Shown: positions 33,204 to 45,771, counted from the stretch's first letter. The stretch is 64,000 nt of DNA from Pelobates cultripes (GCA_933207985.1 OW240916.1:297562146-297626145), one strand, 5' to 3'. The notes: generated from the sequence alone by a model not told the origin. A program made the numbers and translations.

Positions 33204-35335
33204 AAGTTGCTCTGCTGAAGGCAACAGAAAATTGCATTAGGCTTGTCAGTAAAAGCAAAAAATTCAAGAAACCACTGTGGTACTCCGCAGATGTGGCCAA
33301 AATAGTAAAAAAACTAAAAGTTAGCATTTAGTAATTATAAAAAAAAACAAAGTGAGGAAGACAGAATGTTCTATAAGATTAGGCAGAAAGAGGATAAGCA
33401 AGTTATAAGAGCTTCCAAATCTCACACAGAAGAAAAAATAGCACAGTCAGTAAAAGAAGGAGACAAATCATTTTTTAGATACATAAATGAGAAAAGGAAA
33501 GTAAAGATTAAAGTTAGATTAAAAACAAAAGAAGGAAGGTATGTAGAAGAGGATAACGGTCTAGCTGACTGCCTCAATGAATATTTTTGTTCAGTATTTA
33601 CAGAGGAAAATGAAGGAAAGGGATGTCAGTTAGGAAAAAGGACAAATAATTAATTTATTACATGTGAGTTTACAGAGGAGGAGGTTCTATTTCAACTGTC
33701 AAAAGTAAAGACAAATAAGTCAATGGAACCTGATGGAATACACCCAAAGCTATTAAAAGAGCTTAGTGGTGCACTAGCAAAACCATTAACAGATTTATTT
33801 AACCAATCATTAACAGGAGTAGTCCCAGAAGATTGGAAGTTAGCGAATGTTGTGCCCATTCACAAGAAAGGTAGTAGGAAGGAGTCGGGCAACTATTGGC
33901 CAGTAAGCCTTACTTCAGTAATGGGGAAAGTAATGGAAACCATGTTAAAGGATAGCATTGTTGAACATCTAAAAACACATGGATTTCAAGATCAGAGACA
34001 ACATGGGTTTACTCCAGGGAGATCATGCCAAACTAATCTTATTGTTTTTTTTTGATTGGGTAACTAAAATAATAGATCAGGGTGGTGCAGTAGACATTGC
34101 TTACCTAGATTTCAGTAAGGCTTTTGACACTGTTGCACATAGAAGGCTTATCAATAAACTGCAATCTTTAAGTTTGGATTCCAATATTGTTGAATGGGTA
34201 AGGCAGTGGCTGAGTGACAGGCAATAGAGGGTTGTAGTCAATGGAGTATATTCGAAGCTTAGGCTTGTCACCAGTGGGGTACATCAGGGATCTGTACTTG
34301 GACCCATTCTCTTTAATAATTGTATTAGTGATATTGCAGAAGGTCTTGATGGTAAGGTATTTCTTTTTGCTGATGATACTAAGATATGTAACAGGGTTGA
34401 TGTCCCAGGAGGGATAAGCCAAATGGCAAATGATTTAGGTAAACTAGAAAAATGGTCTGAGATGTGGCAACTGATATTTAATGTGGATAAGTGCAAGATA
34501 ATGCATCCTGGACGTAAAAACCCAAGGGCAGAGTACAGAATATTTCCTAGAGTCCTAACCTCAACATCTGACGAAAGGGATTTAGGGGTGATTATTTCTG
34601 ATGACTTAAAGGTAGGCAGACAATGTAACAGAGCAGTAGGAAATGCTAGCAAAATGCTTGGTTGTATAGGGAGAGGTATTAGCAGTAGAAAGAGGGAAGT
34701 GCTCATGCCATTGTACAGAACACTGGTGAGACCTCACTTGGAGTATTGTATGCAGTACTGGAGACCGTATCTTCAGAAGGATATTGATACCTTAGAGAGG
34801 GTTCAGGGAAGGGCTACTAAACTGGTTCATGGATTGCACGATAAAACATATCAGGAAAGGTTAAAGGAACTTAACATGTATAGCTTGGAGGAAAGACGAG
34901 ACAGGGGGGATATGATAGAAACATTTAAATACATAAAGGGAATCAACACAGTAAAGGAGGAGACCATATTTAAAAGAAGAAAAACTACCACAACAAGAGG
35001 ACATAGTCTTAAATTAGAGGGGCAAAGGTTTAAAAATAATATTAGGAAGTATTACTTTACTTAGAGGGTAGTGGATGCATGGAATAGCTTTCCAGCTAAA
35101 TTATAGGAGTAACGGTTTACAATTAATTTCAGGAAGTATTTCTTTACGGAGGTGGTAGTGGATGCATGGAATAGCTTTCCAGCTGAAGTGGCAGAGGTTA
35201 ATACAGTGAAGGAGTTTAAGCATGCGTGGCATGGACATAAGGCTATCTTAGATATAAGAGACTAATGAAAGTATTTGAGAAAATTGGGCAGACTGGATGG
35301 GCCAAATGGTTCTTATCTGCCGTCACATTCTATGT
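33204..35335 (+). mobile_element. CR1/Rex1-type LINE, 3' segment (reverse transcriptase)
   Basis: This continues the LINE broken at 25453. Readable parts: EPDGIHPKLLKELSG and PEDWKLANVVPIHKKGS (33723-33900), [49 protein letters not shown] (34365, catalytic) and the C-terminal QYWRPYLQKDIDTLERVQ and LEERRDRGDMIE. Stops at 34226 and 35062 and a frame change near 34055 inactivate it. It ends with the CR1-like tail GCCGTCACATTCTATGTTTC. Confidence 0.9.
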
Positions 35336-35465
35336 TTCTATTTTGGTCACAGCTGTTTCAAATGAGCAACCCCTATAAAATTTACATCAATAGTCAACCT
35401 TATTAGTGCAAAGATATGATGGGTTATAGATTAACAGTAATTGCACATCATAGATTAATATATAG

Positions 35466-36075
35466 TATCTCACTAAAGTGAGTACACCCCTCACATTTTT
35501 GTAAATATTTTATTATCTCTTTTCATCCGACAACACTGAAGAAATGACACTCCGCTTCAATGTAAAGTAGTAAGTGTAAAGTCCGTATAACAGTGTAAAT
35601 TTGCTGTCCCCTCAAAATAACTCAACACCCAGCCATTAATGTCTAAATCGTTTGCAACAAAAGTGAGTACACCTCTAAGTGGAATTTACCAAATTCGGCC
35701 CAATTAACCATTTCCCCTCCCCGTGTCATGTGATTTGTTAGTGTTACAAGGTCTCAGCTGTGAATGGGAAGCAGGTGTGTTAAACTTTGTGTTATCGCTT
35801 TCATACTGGTCACTGGAAGTTGAACATGGCACCTCATGGCAAAGAACTCTCTGAGGATCTGAAAACATTGTTGCTCTGTGTAAAGATGGCCTAGGCTATA
35901 GGAAGATTGCCAAGACCCTAAAACTGAGCTACAGCATTGTGGGCAAGATCATACAGCGGTTTCACAGAACAGGTTCCACTCAGAACAGGGCTCGTGCTCA
36001 GCGTCATATTGTTGTCTTTGGGAAATAGAAGTATGAGTGCTGCTGGCATTGCTGCAGAGGTTGAAGGAGTAGGTA
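35466..36075 (+). mobile_element. 5' part of a second Tc1-like transposon
   Basis: CACTAAAGTGAGTACACC (35473) and the inner repeat AAAGTGAGTACACCTCTA (35660) form the inverted/direct repeat arrangement of Tc1 ends. A transposase start follows (MAPHGKELSEDLK at 35826; IAKTLKLSYSIVGKI, the DNA-binding helix-turn-helix) with stops. The rest of the gene and the right end are absent. Confidence 0.8.
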
Positions 36076-36204
36076 GAAGGAAGACAATTAGAGTTGCTGT
36101 CATCATCTTATAAAGAGACGGCATGTGTAAAGCCCCTGACACGCGCGTTTCGCCCACCTTGCTCGTCCCCTCTGACAGCAACTCTAATTGTCTTCTTTCT
36201 ACAC
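36072..36204. repeat. Hairpin with GACAATTAGAGTTGCTGTCA arms
   Basis: 36081-36101 and 36172-36193 are complementary. The loop contains ACGCGCGTTTCGCC, a block like the GAAA/stem III part of the ribozymes in this window read on the other strand, but the CTGANGA box is missing. Confidence 0.6.
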
Positions 36205-36440
36205 AGTTTACTATCTAGCGAGGTTAGACTTAGATGCCCTCGAAGGCACGGGGGGTGTATTGGCAGCGATAGTGCAGCTAGCTATTTACAGCATTCTTTA
36301 CATTTCCATCTTCATTATCTTGACAGCATAGGCCAGTTACTACTTTAGTACCCTTGTAGGTACAGAGGCAAGCCACTAGCGTGTTGCTTATTTCCACTAG
36401 CACCGTATTCTCGGGTTTTATTATCCTCATATTATTGGCT

Positions 36441-37090
36441 ACCAGTCAAGTACTGTCTTATCTGTCCAACTCTTTGGTGCTTTCTATTTACAGCACGCCA
36501 TTAGATCACTCATTATTAGTGGTACAGATTAAGATCTGCTATTCTATCACTTCAGCGTTCTTCATAGCATTTGGCTTGGTTACCATTATACATTACTTAC
36601 ATGTTAATTACTATATATTGAAACTTCCAACAGTATACAGCATTCATAAGCTTACAGGCTCTACTGGTATATATGCACCTGTGATCTCCATCCCGATAAA
36701 TCGCAGACAGCTCTTTGAGCCAATTGCCTAGCATACTAGTCAAGTATAGCCTCTATTTGTTATACTCTTTGTCACTGCCTTTTATTAGAATTACAGCACG
36801 CTACTAGATCCTCTCTTACCAGTGGCACAGATTTAGAGCCGCTACCATTATCACTTCAGCACTCTCTATAGTATCTGGCTTTGTTACCATTATACATTAC
36901 TTATATGTCAATTATCACATACGGAAACTTTTAATTGTATACAGCATTTGCAGGCTCCATTACTATATATGTAGAATTGTGTCTTTATCATTAGGCATTA
37001 CACACATTATACTTATCGAACAATCATATGTTAGGACCTGCTGTCTCCATCTTGACAATCGCAGACTGCTCTTTGAGCCATCTGTCCAGT
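36441..37090. repeat. Two diverged direct repeats of about 300-360 bp
   Basis: CAGTCAAGTA, CAGCACGC(C/T)A, TTACCATTATACATTACTTA and GCAGAC(A/T)GCTCTTTGAGCC recur in the same order in 36441-36730 and 36734-37090. The second copy has an insertion of about 60 bp before the last block. Function unknown; probably part of a repeat element running to about 37500. Confidence 0.7.
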
Positions 37091-37499
37091 CTATTTTCTG
37101 CACTTAGACCACTCTTTTACATTCCATCACTCTCCCACAATAATGGCTATTACCAGCTAAACGTCTTTCCCAAGCAGCACAGACGTGTGCTGTCACTTAT
37201 TACTCTTATACCATTCAAGACATTAGAGTCTATTCAAGTTAATCAACACTGTATCTTTTTTGTTTTTAGTGAATTTTTTTGATACAGCACTTTTGGGTTA
37301 TTATTTTTTCGATACTATTTAGTATACAATAAATTCTTTTTTGGTTTTTGACCTTTTGGTCTTTTTACTTGTGCCTCTTATCTTCATATTCCTTCTGGTT
37401 ATTATGTAGTACAGGCATACGCTATTTACTCCCAGTTTTTAGGTACACTACTCTCTAGTTTACTGCTTATTTCCACTAGGGGTTACCCCCCTGTACTTG

Positions 37500-39240
37500 G
37501 TGTACCTTTTTTGGCTGTATCCAATTAGTTTTCAATAGTTTATTTTGCATTTTTAAATCCTTTCTAAGCTTATTCCATATAGGTAAGATATTATTTAGAA
37601 TTAGACTATTAGAGGCAAAGCTATACCTAAATTTATTTTTTCCTCCACCTCTCCAAAATAAAGTACTTAATTCCTCCCTCTGTTTTCCTTTGTTATATAA
37701 AAATTGTTCAATTTTAGATCATATTTGGTTCTTTGCATTGTCAGATTGAGTAACAATTCCCTGTGCAATATTACACGCTTTCCATGTTTGTTGTAACTGT
37801 AGAATACCCAAGCCCCCTTGGTTAATCCTTAATGCCAAATGGTTAGAACTAATGCGTGGATGTTTTGCTGCCCAAATGAACCTATTAAATATCGACTGAA
37901 CCAGAGACAACCAACTTTCTGGACAGTGTAGAGGTACCATGCGGAAGAGATAAACCCTCTTTAGATATAAATAAATGCTTTTATTATATTAATTCTCCCT
38001 GCCATGATACTTCCGCACTCTTCCATTTGTTGAAACAAATTTAACAAGTTGTGTTCCATCATTCTGGTTAGCTCATTGGTGATCTCTATACCCAAACACT
38101 GAAAATAAATTTTAGTGCAATCAAAACCAAATTTTTCAAACAGTTTCTTTTTTACTGTTTATGATAAATTGAATGGAAGTGTTGCAGATTTATTTAAATT
38201 CACTTTATATCCTGTATATAATGAGTGCCCTTAAGTTGCGGTCAGTGGCCTTCTGTTGGGGGGGCAGTGTATGCAGAGAGTGTCTGGGGAGGGGGTCTGT
38301 GTGCCCCAGCGTCTAATAAAGTTCTGCTATGTTCCTTTTTTTTCCCCTCAGTTCCTATTTTTATTACATGGCCCCTAATTGTGCATTTAAATGCACACCA
38401 TAGCATTGACGCTGATATCTCTATATTGCTATATATATAGCCTTCTCTAGACTTTCAAGATTTTTATTTTTTTTAGTTGTTCGTTTAATCTCCAACTAGA
38501 TCTTGTTTTAATAAAATCATCCTTAATGATTAAAATTATTGTGTTATAGTCTGACCATGGACTATTAGTAATTATTATTTTTTTAACCAGTCTTGCAGGA
38601 TCTATCTCTGTCAATATATAATCTATCCTGGAGTAAACTTGATGTGGGTATGAAAAACACGTAAAGTCTTTTTCTCTAGGATGCCATTACCAGCCATAAA
38701 TCTATTAAACAGGATTTTCTCAAGATCCCACTAAAATTATAGGAGGAATGTTTTAGATAACTTTTATTATCTGTTTTATTCAAGCTGTTTCTATCCATAC
38801 TAGGATCCATTATGCAGTTAAAATCACCAATATATATAATTTTCCTTTGTTTAATCCCATCCAATTTGAAAACCATTTTATTTATAAATTTTGTGGGCAC
38901 ATTGTTAGGAGCATATACATTTACTATAGTATATTTTTGATTGTTAATTTCACATATTAGAATGTGAAATCTTCCCTCTGTATCTACTTCTTGATGTATC
39001 AATTTAAAGGCAACTTTTTTTTTTCCTATTTAACATGGAGGATTTATATATATATGGAAAGTCTTTAGGACTAAATTTGTCTTTATCGTTCACCAACCAA
39101 TGTGTCTCTTGGATTCCCCATCCATGAATTGTTTATTTTTTTAAGAAGTCTGCAAAAATAAATCTTTTTTGGGGGTGAATTTAACCCCCTTACGTTCAGA
39201 GATGCTATTTTAAGCATAACCTTTCTAAATTTGAATTTTT
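37500..39240 (-). mobile_element. L1/Tx1-type LINE remnants
   Basis: Minus-strand fragments: SWLSLVQSIFNRFIWAAKHP and GGLGILQLQQTWKA (37719-37940) from the post-reverse-transcriptase region, and IVNVYAPN and IIYIGDFNCIMDPS (about 38790-38950), the apurinic endonuclease motif. The reverse transcriptase between them is deleted. An unrelated stretch at 38222-38450 separates the two parts. Confidence 0.8.
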
Positions 39241-42222
39241 ATCCAGCTCTAGTCTCCATCTCACAGGAATTTTACCACAAAAAAGAGACCTAACAACATA
39301 TATGACATTACATTGCACACCCACATTTAACATATATATACCCTGCTTTTTTTCCCTTCGAAGAAGAAAAGAAGAAAGAGCCCTCCCTCTCAGGTAAGCT
39401 AATATTCAAAAGTAAACTGTCCTAAATGGTTTTGGTGTAGGAATATCATAATCTTATGCCCAAAAATGCATCCATTATTTCTTATTAATAAACCTTCAAA
39501 TCAATGAGAGAGAAAAAAAATGTATTGTAATTTTTCAACTTTTATAAACCATAGGTTTCATGCCTATGGTTTTCCGAGAGTGCGTTCCTGATCTTGATTT
39601 TCTGGTATTTGACTTTGGCTTTGTTTTGACTTCCCTGACATCTGGTTTCCTTGACTTTTGGATTTCTCTAATCTTTGTGTCTGATTCTGTGTCCCTGACC
39701 TCGGCAATTATTTTGACTATTCTTGGAGACGTTAAGTCCAGCCATTCTAAGGTCTGGCTATACATTACCCTTAGTCCTAGGTGTGACATATTACTGCGTG
39801 CTGGATCAACTTGTAATCCTGACAGTGTTTCAGATAGTCCAAATTGTAACACTTATTCCAGAGATTCAAATAAATAGTAGGCACCCCCTTAACAGATTCT
39901 GCCCCCATATCTGGCCATCTAAATCACGCACTTAAAGTATTTGCTCAAATAAACCATTAATATGCATTATTTCCCTTATTTATCCTTGTTTCCATCTTCT
40001 CCCCGTTGTCCCCCTACTCCCTGCACATCACCTTTTTGGTCTTCCGACAAGTGTAAATGGGTACATAGCTTAATAGTCCGTAGATTCGATACCCAGGGTG
40101 AAAGCCTCAGCCCCTTAGGAATCAATCTGCCAGGACGCTCCAAACCTGCATCTAAAACACTCTGAAGAGTAGCATCCGACAGCAGTTCTTTGCCTCTGAG
40201 GATCTCCTACCTCATTTGTATTCCACCCTGCCCAGTCTGCAAGAAACACGGTAGAGGAAGACACAGTCATACACCAGGCTCACATTGGGCGCACTTAGGG
40301 AGATCTTGCTTGGGGACCCTCGGGTTTTGCTAGTAGTAGGAGGTAAGAGTTTTACTTGCTGCCTCCAGGGGCGCTCACCATACAATGACCCCTAGCCCTT
40401 CCTTACAACATCATCTTTTCTATCCTAATGTCCCTATTTTCTAGGTTCACAATTTTTACTCACAGTAATGTATCTTTAAACTAAAGTAAATGTTTTTAGA
40501 AACCAGTCTGTGTAAATAAGATACATTGTTCTTGTTCTAAATTACATTTTAGTTGCATGAAGTGTTAGCATGTGTATGGAAGGTTTATTTGTCATGACTG
40601 CCAGAGAAATGTACTGGCACCACATGGCAATGCTTCAATTATTGTTGCCTCACTTTTGTCAGAGAACAAGGAAGTCACATAATTTACTGTGCACAACCCG
40701 GAGGTGGTGTAATTAATTATGTACAGTCAGGAAGTTTAACCCCTTCTGGAATAAAAGGGAATCATGACATGTCACACATGTCATGTGTCCTTAAGGGGTC
40801 AAAGAAGTTCCAATTTGAAGTGAATTTGTCACTTTGTCACTTCTAACTATTTTTGATATTACATTTAACAATCTCTAACATGCCTGTTGAAGAGGTTATG
40901 GGCACCATTAAAATATGAAAATATGAAAATAAAATGTTCTTTGAATCAGTTGGAATATACCATAGGTCTTAAATTCTGGCTCCAATGTTAAAACTCCCAT
41001 CTACTCAACAAATGTATGGTTTGGGAATTGGTGTATGCCATTGTTAAACAAAGTGAACTTTGTTTTACCTCTACCTCATATTATTAGTGAACAACATGAC
41101 TTGGCATCCATGTTGCATTATAATTCTGTATATCAGTTAATGATCTATAGTTCTTGTTTGATATGGTCAATATGCCCAGCTGTAAACATGGGCATACTAT
41201 CACTTTCTGGATTTCAGATTGTTTGCTTGATCTCCCACATTGTTGAGGTTATACCCAGACCGGTGCCAGAGTGGTATGGGACCTCATTTACCTCCTATTA
41301 ATAAAGGCTACCACCTCTTGGTTGATGTCTATATAAGTATCCCCTTATTCTAAATTGTGACAAAAAAGGGACTTTAATGTGTAATATGGCACAAGAGGCA
41401 GAGCTTCCCACTCCAGCTGGAACCAAAAAAAGATTGTGATACAGTCTGTCAAGCTGAGATATCTGCCTGGCCGATTTAGATATGCTTTTGTTGTCAAGGT
41501 GGACTTGCAGATGGGAGAAGGGAAGTGTAGAGATAATGGTGTAGTTTGTATAGCCTTGCTTGTCTCTTTCTTTGCTGTAACTATCTACATCCTGCTATAA
41601 TGCAATCGCTTATAGGAGAATCGCTAGCAGTTTTTAGTTAGATAAAATATTCTGCAATACCTTGTGGTAACTGGAGAGATTAGTATTGCCGGTATATCCT
41701 GTATTGCCGGTGGCCAAAGCGACTCCAAGCCCGGGTCATAGCACTTAGTACAGTGATCAGTGTGCAAGTTAATGAAACTACCCATGGACGATATTAGGCC
41801 TGTACTGTTGCGCCTTCGGTAACAGATACACCAGTGCCATATTATCACATAAATGTTATATTGTTTTTGAAACGGTGGCGCATAGAATTGTGAAATCAGT
41901 CCATAAGGGATTCCATACCAGTGGCAGCTGATAAAGTTTTAAGATGGTGGGGCACCAAACTCCTCCACCAAAATGTTACACCTCCCTAAACAGTACAGAA
42001 ATACAATGCATAGAGTAATATTTGAATAGGTGGTATATATTTTTATAAATAACATAGTTTGATGAAATAGAAATTGGACCTTTTTATCCTTTCCCCCATT
42101 TAGAGGCATTTCCCCCTGTTCTTTTTGAAATTGTACTATTATTTATATATGAGATCATGTATTAAATGGGTGCTGCACTTTACTCTTTTTCCCTTTTACC
42201 ATCCTTTCACTGATACACAGGG
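39241..42222. other. Unassigned sequence, mostly decayed repeats
   Basis: A C/T-rich LTR-like stretch at 39540-39890 has no confirmed ends. A TTAACCCCTTC ... CCTTAAGGGGT block at 40738-40799 looks like a TTAA-element terminus with an ACATGTCA hairpin. 40800-42120 holds nothing recognised. Confidence 0.35.
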
Positions 42223-42291
42223 AGAATCAAACGGATGGATGGCTTCAACGTACATGATAAAGTATAGCGATATGGAAAATGAAACTAAAGG
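42223..42291 (+). CDS. Doubtful candidate for the last avidin-like exon
   Basis: A pyrimidine-rich tract and CACAG acceptor precede 42223. Spliced from exon 3 (phase 2), the reading is RENQTDGWLQRT then stop, which lines up with avidin NDIGDDWKATR around the Trp110 position but ends before the last strand. In frame 0 it reads SNGWMASTYMIKYSDM, which looks more like the full last strand but does not match the exon 3 phase. The next 270 bases lead into a ribozyme-bearing repeat, so this may be chance. Confidence 0.2.
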
Positions 42292-42514
42292 CGGACTTGT
42301 AGTGAGACCGAGGCTTGGAACGCAAACCAGGAAATAAACGGCACACGTGGAAATGTGCTTAACATTTTCAGAAGGAGGTTTGGAATGCAAGCGCCACCCC
42401 CAGGAAACAGGGAGGACGTGCGCACATTTTTCAAACCGGCTCACCGTCACTACCCCTCATATATGAGGGTATATAAGCAGGACCTTTTACCCACAAGTCA
42501 TCATACACCTAATA

Positions 42515-42559
42515 CCCAGCTGAGGAAGCTGAGAGGAACATGGTGAAATGCGTCCTGGG
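42515..42559 (+). ncRNA. Hammerhead-like fold, weak stem II
   Basis: Stem I CCCAG/CTGGG, core CTGAGGA, GAAA box, stem III ATG/CGT (loopless), predicted cut after UC. Stem II can form only three weak pairs (GCT with GGT). Flanking sequence (GGAACGCA-type blocks upstream, AT-rich downstream) resembles the PLE 3' region, so this is probably a decayed PLE tail. Confidence 0.5.
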
Positions 42560-42599
42560 AATAGATAAGGATTTGTGGACTTGCCCTTGTAGTGTGTTA

Positions 42600-43868
42600 A
42601 TGTTTTGGCTTTACATAAAGTTCTAATATATTTTTATGTTGGGATAGACCCCTAAGTAAATAGTTTATACACACTTTTAGCATCCTGCTCCTGCTTAAAT
42701 GGGAGTGTGGTTCCTAGCTACACACTAGGCTTGATTTGAGCCAAATTAGACAGCTCCACTTTTGTGAGAATTACTCCAGCTGTGTGTGTTCTATGTGGTA
42801 TTTGTTTGGCAATATTGCACTATATACTCTCTTTTTGAGCTTGAACACAGGAGACAAGAGAAAACTCTACACAACGTACTTACCTGCAGTGTTTACTTGA
42901 GCTGGGTTTATAGCTCAAAAAAATGGGAGTGGTTCCATACATATTCTACGCTGATTTGTGGTTCCCATAACATTTTACACTAGTGGATTATTAATTATTT
43001 TTTACGTATCACATTACAGATACCATCACAACTTTTGTATATTGTTTTAAGGTATATACTGTTTTTTCTTTGATTCATATATATAGCACTACACCATATT
43101 GGCTATTTTGAATAAAATACCCCTCGAAAGTAAGTGCTACATAGTGAGCTACAGCAAGGGACAATGGAAGGGCACAAGATATCACTGTCCAAATTGCCTA
43201 CACGCAATTCACTCTGGACTGCGTGTAGGCCGTTGCTTCAAAATATACCACACTCAATTTTGTCTAAATTTTATTGATTTTTTTAAATTTATTTATTAAT
43301 TTTACATTTTGAAACCTCAGATAGGTATTATGCTGTATTGTATCTAGAATTGAGAATCTGGAATCGGTACATATTTCTTCTTTTTGTCATCATTTGTTTC
43401 TTACTTTGGACTCAGTTTGGCTTTTCTTTTCTTTACTATTCCAGACCTCTTTAATTTATTCCCCCGTTACCACTGATCTCTCTGAGCCTAATTTACCCTT
43501 TATTGTTTGGGAGCCTGTGGCTACACTGTACATATCGGTTAAGGCTTTTTCCTCTCGGGTATTATTGCACTTATTTAAATTGTTGTGGTCTAAGTCATCT
43601 GTAACTCATATTATTCAATAAAGGATGCTATTATATTCACTGCCTTCCCCTCCTGAAGTGCCTTAGTAACTTCAGGTATTTTATGTTATGGTTCTATAAC
43701 TATCTTTATTTCAACCTTTAATCTAGTAATAACAGTGTCTCAATTTTAGACCGAGCTTCTGCATAAGTTTATTTTTTTCCAATTATTATTTAAGTTGAGA
43801 ATTTGAGTTTTGCCACAAATATCAAGTTACAGCAGCTTTAGCAACTTTTTTTAGAAATTGCTATAGAA
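42600..43868. other. Unassigned AT-rich sequence
   Basis: Short hairpin at 43187-43226 (TACACGCA/TGCGTGTA). Nothing else recognised. Confidence 0.3.
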
Positions 43869-43978
43869 CAGGGGTAGGCAACCTTTGGCACTCTAGATAC
43901 TGTGGACCACAATCCTCTTACAGCCATAATGCTGGCAAAGTCCAAAACATCTGCAGTGCCGAAGGTTGCCTACCCCTG
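43869..43978. mobile_element. 110-bp hAT MITE
   Basis: The inverted ends CAGGGGTAGGCAACCTT and AAGGTTGCCTACCCCTG are perfect. The 8-bp duplication CTATAGAA is perfect (43861-43868 and 43979-43986). The intact ends suggest a fairly young insertion. Confidence 0.95.
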
Positions 43979-43986
43979 CTATAGAA

Positions 43987-44416
43987 GGACACATCTATTC
44001 TTGTATGCACAAGAACACATCTCTTTAAATGTCTACTTGAAAGTGCCTCATAAAGAGATATAAGCCAATCGTGAGGAATACCCTGAGTTGTCTAATTTTG
44101 AAGAAGGTATGCCTTTATGTCCTCATTTTTATTTCCGATTTCTAAACTTCTACAAAATGGGGCCTAGAACCAGCATCCAGATGTTATATGTGAAAACTAA
44201 AAATGGACATATAAATGACAAAAACAGGTTGAGCTCAAACGGATGATATCTTAAGAAAAATAAAATTAAAAAGTCCAAGGGACACATTCCAAAATAAACC
44301 TTTTTTTCCTTTTTTTTTTTGCCAAAAGTTCTTTCTTCTTACAAAACATGAAATGATGTCAGTGGGTACAAGTAAAAGATAGAAAGGAAGAACAGTAGTG
44401 CAGTATTCATGACCCT
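43987..44416. other. Unassigned sequence
   Basis: Nothing recognised apart from poly(T) and poly(A) runs. Confidence 0.3.
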
Positions 44417-44765
44417 TAACCCTACAGTGGTAATTATTGCAGTTTCTGAGAACAATTACCTCTGAGGGTTAACTTCACCTCTAGTGGCTGTCTACTAGTA
44501 AGACAGCCACTAGAGGGACTTCCTGAATTGAAACGGACCTTATCGGTCTGTTATCTGATAGGGGACGTTCTCACACATGCTGCATGAGGACTTCCGGCGT
44601 CAGTTTTTTCCCCATAAGAAAGCATTGAATAATACTAGCATTGAATAATGCTCTTTATGTGAGCGCAGCCATTGCCGTGCATGCGCATTAGGTCTCCCTT
44701 GCTGGCTGACGTCGGCAGGAGAGGAGCATGGGTGAGATCCCTCTGCACTGTACACAGACTTCTGA
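44417..44765. mobile_element. Internal part of a TTAA-family element
   Basis: It shares GCAGTTTCTGAGAACAATTACCTC-like, CTAGTGGCTGTCT(A/C) hairpin and AAAGCATTGAATAATG segments with the elements at 3292, 57534 and 62473. Both termini are missing. Confidence 0.6.
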
Positions 44766-45771
44766 GTGTACACACACACACACAGACTGCTGAGTGTACA
44801 CACACACACACAGACTGCTGAGTGTACACACACTGCATTGAGGGGTACAGTGTATGTGTGTGTGGGGTGATGTGTGTGTGTGGGGGGGGGTGATGTGTGT
44901 GGGGTGGTGTGTGTGTGTGTGTGTGTGGGTGGTGTGTGTGTGTTTGTGTGGGGTGGTGTGTGTGTGTTTGTGTGGGGTGATGTGTGTGTGTCTTTCCCCC
45001 TCTCCCCACCCCCACTGTTTTCTTTCCCCCCATCCCTCCCTCATTTTTTTCTCCCATCCCACACTCCGTTTCTCCCCCCATCTCTCCCTCAGTTTCCCCC
45101 CTACATACCTCCCTCAGTTTTCTCCCCCATCTCTCCCTCAGTTCCCCCCCCATACCTCCCTCAGTTTTCCTCTCCCCCCCATACCTCCCTCAGTTTCCCC
45201 CCATACCTCCCTCAGTTCTCTCCCCATCTTCCTCACCTCCCTCAGTTTCCTCAGTTTCTCCCCCATGCCTCCCTCAGTTTCCTCTCCTCAGTTTCTTCCC
45301 ATTCTCCCTCAGTCTTCCTTCCCCCAACCTTCCCTCCTTTCTCCCCCATTCCCTACCCCCCATACCTCCCTTAGTTTTCATTCCCTCCCCCCCTCACCTT
45401 CTCCTACTCTGTTTCCCGAGCGCCGGAGCTCAGTTTCCTGTACCGCCGGACAGGAAGTGCTCTCTCTGTGAGCACTTCATTTCCGTCCGCCCGGGTACAG
45501 GAAACATAAGTTCCTGTACCGCGGCGCGCTCGGCCACACTAGACAGAGTGTCTGGCAGGAGGGAGCGCTGTGCGCTATGCGCTCACCTCCTGCCGGTCAC
45601 TCCGGTTTTGCGCCCGCCGGGCCGGTGCGCCCTAAGGCGGCCACTTGTGCCGCCTTATGGATGCGCCGGCGGAGTGCACCCTCCCTCTCTCCGGCGATCT
45701 ATGGCCGCGTGCCCAAAGAGGGGGCTCGGCGTGCCACCTGTGGCACGCGTGCCATAGGTTCGCCATCACTG
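44766..45771. mobile_element. Right part of a hAT-like element with two minisatellites
   Basis: A (CA/TG)-rich array (44768-44990) and a C/T-rich array with unit CTCCCTCAGTTTC...CCCCATAC (45000-45390) precede a GC hairpin (45432-45525; TTTCCTGTACC/GGTACAGGAAA). The element ends with CACGCGTGCCATAGGTTCGC and CATCACTG at 45771, the reverse of a CAGTGATGGCGAACC hAT-type terminus. No left end or target duplication was found. Long open frames here come from the tandem arrays. Confidence 0.65.

Noticed and set aside
36128..36165. ACGCGCGTTTCGCCC as a sixth hammerhead
   Set aside because: The GAAA and stem III parts fit on the minus strand, but the CTGANGA box is missing and the base before the usual cut is G.
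40055..40100. tRNA-like segment with GATTCGATACCC
   Set aside because: It resembles a T-loop, but no acceptor stem, D-arm or anticodon arm could be formed.
44635..45757. Pro/Ser-rich and His/Thr-rich open frames
   Set aside because: They arise from C/T-rich and CA-rich tandem arrays inside a hAT-like element.
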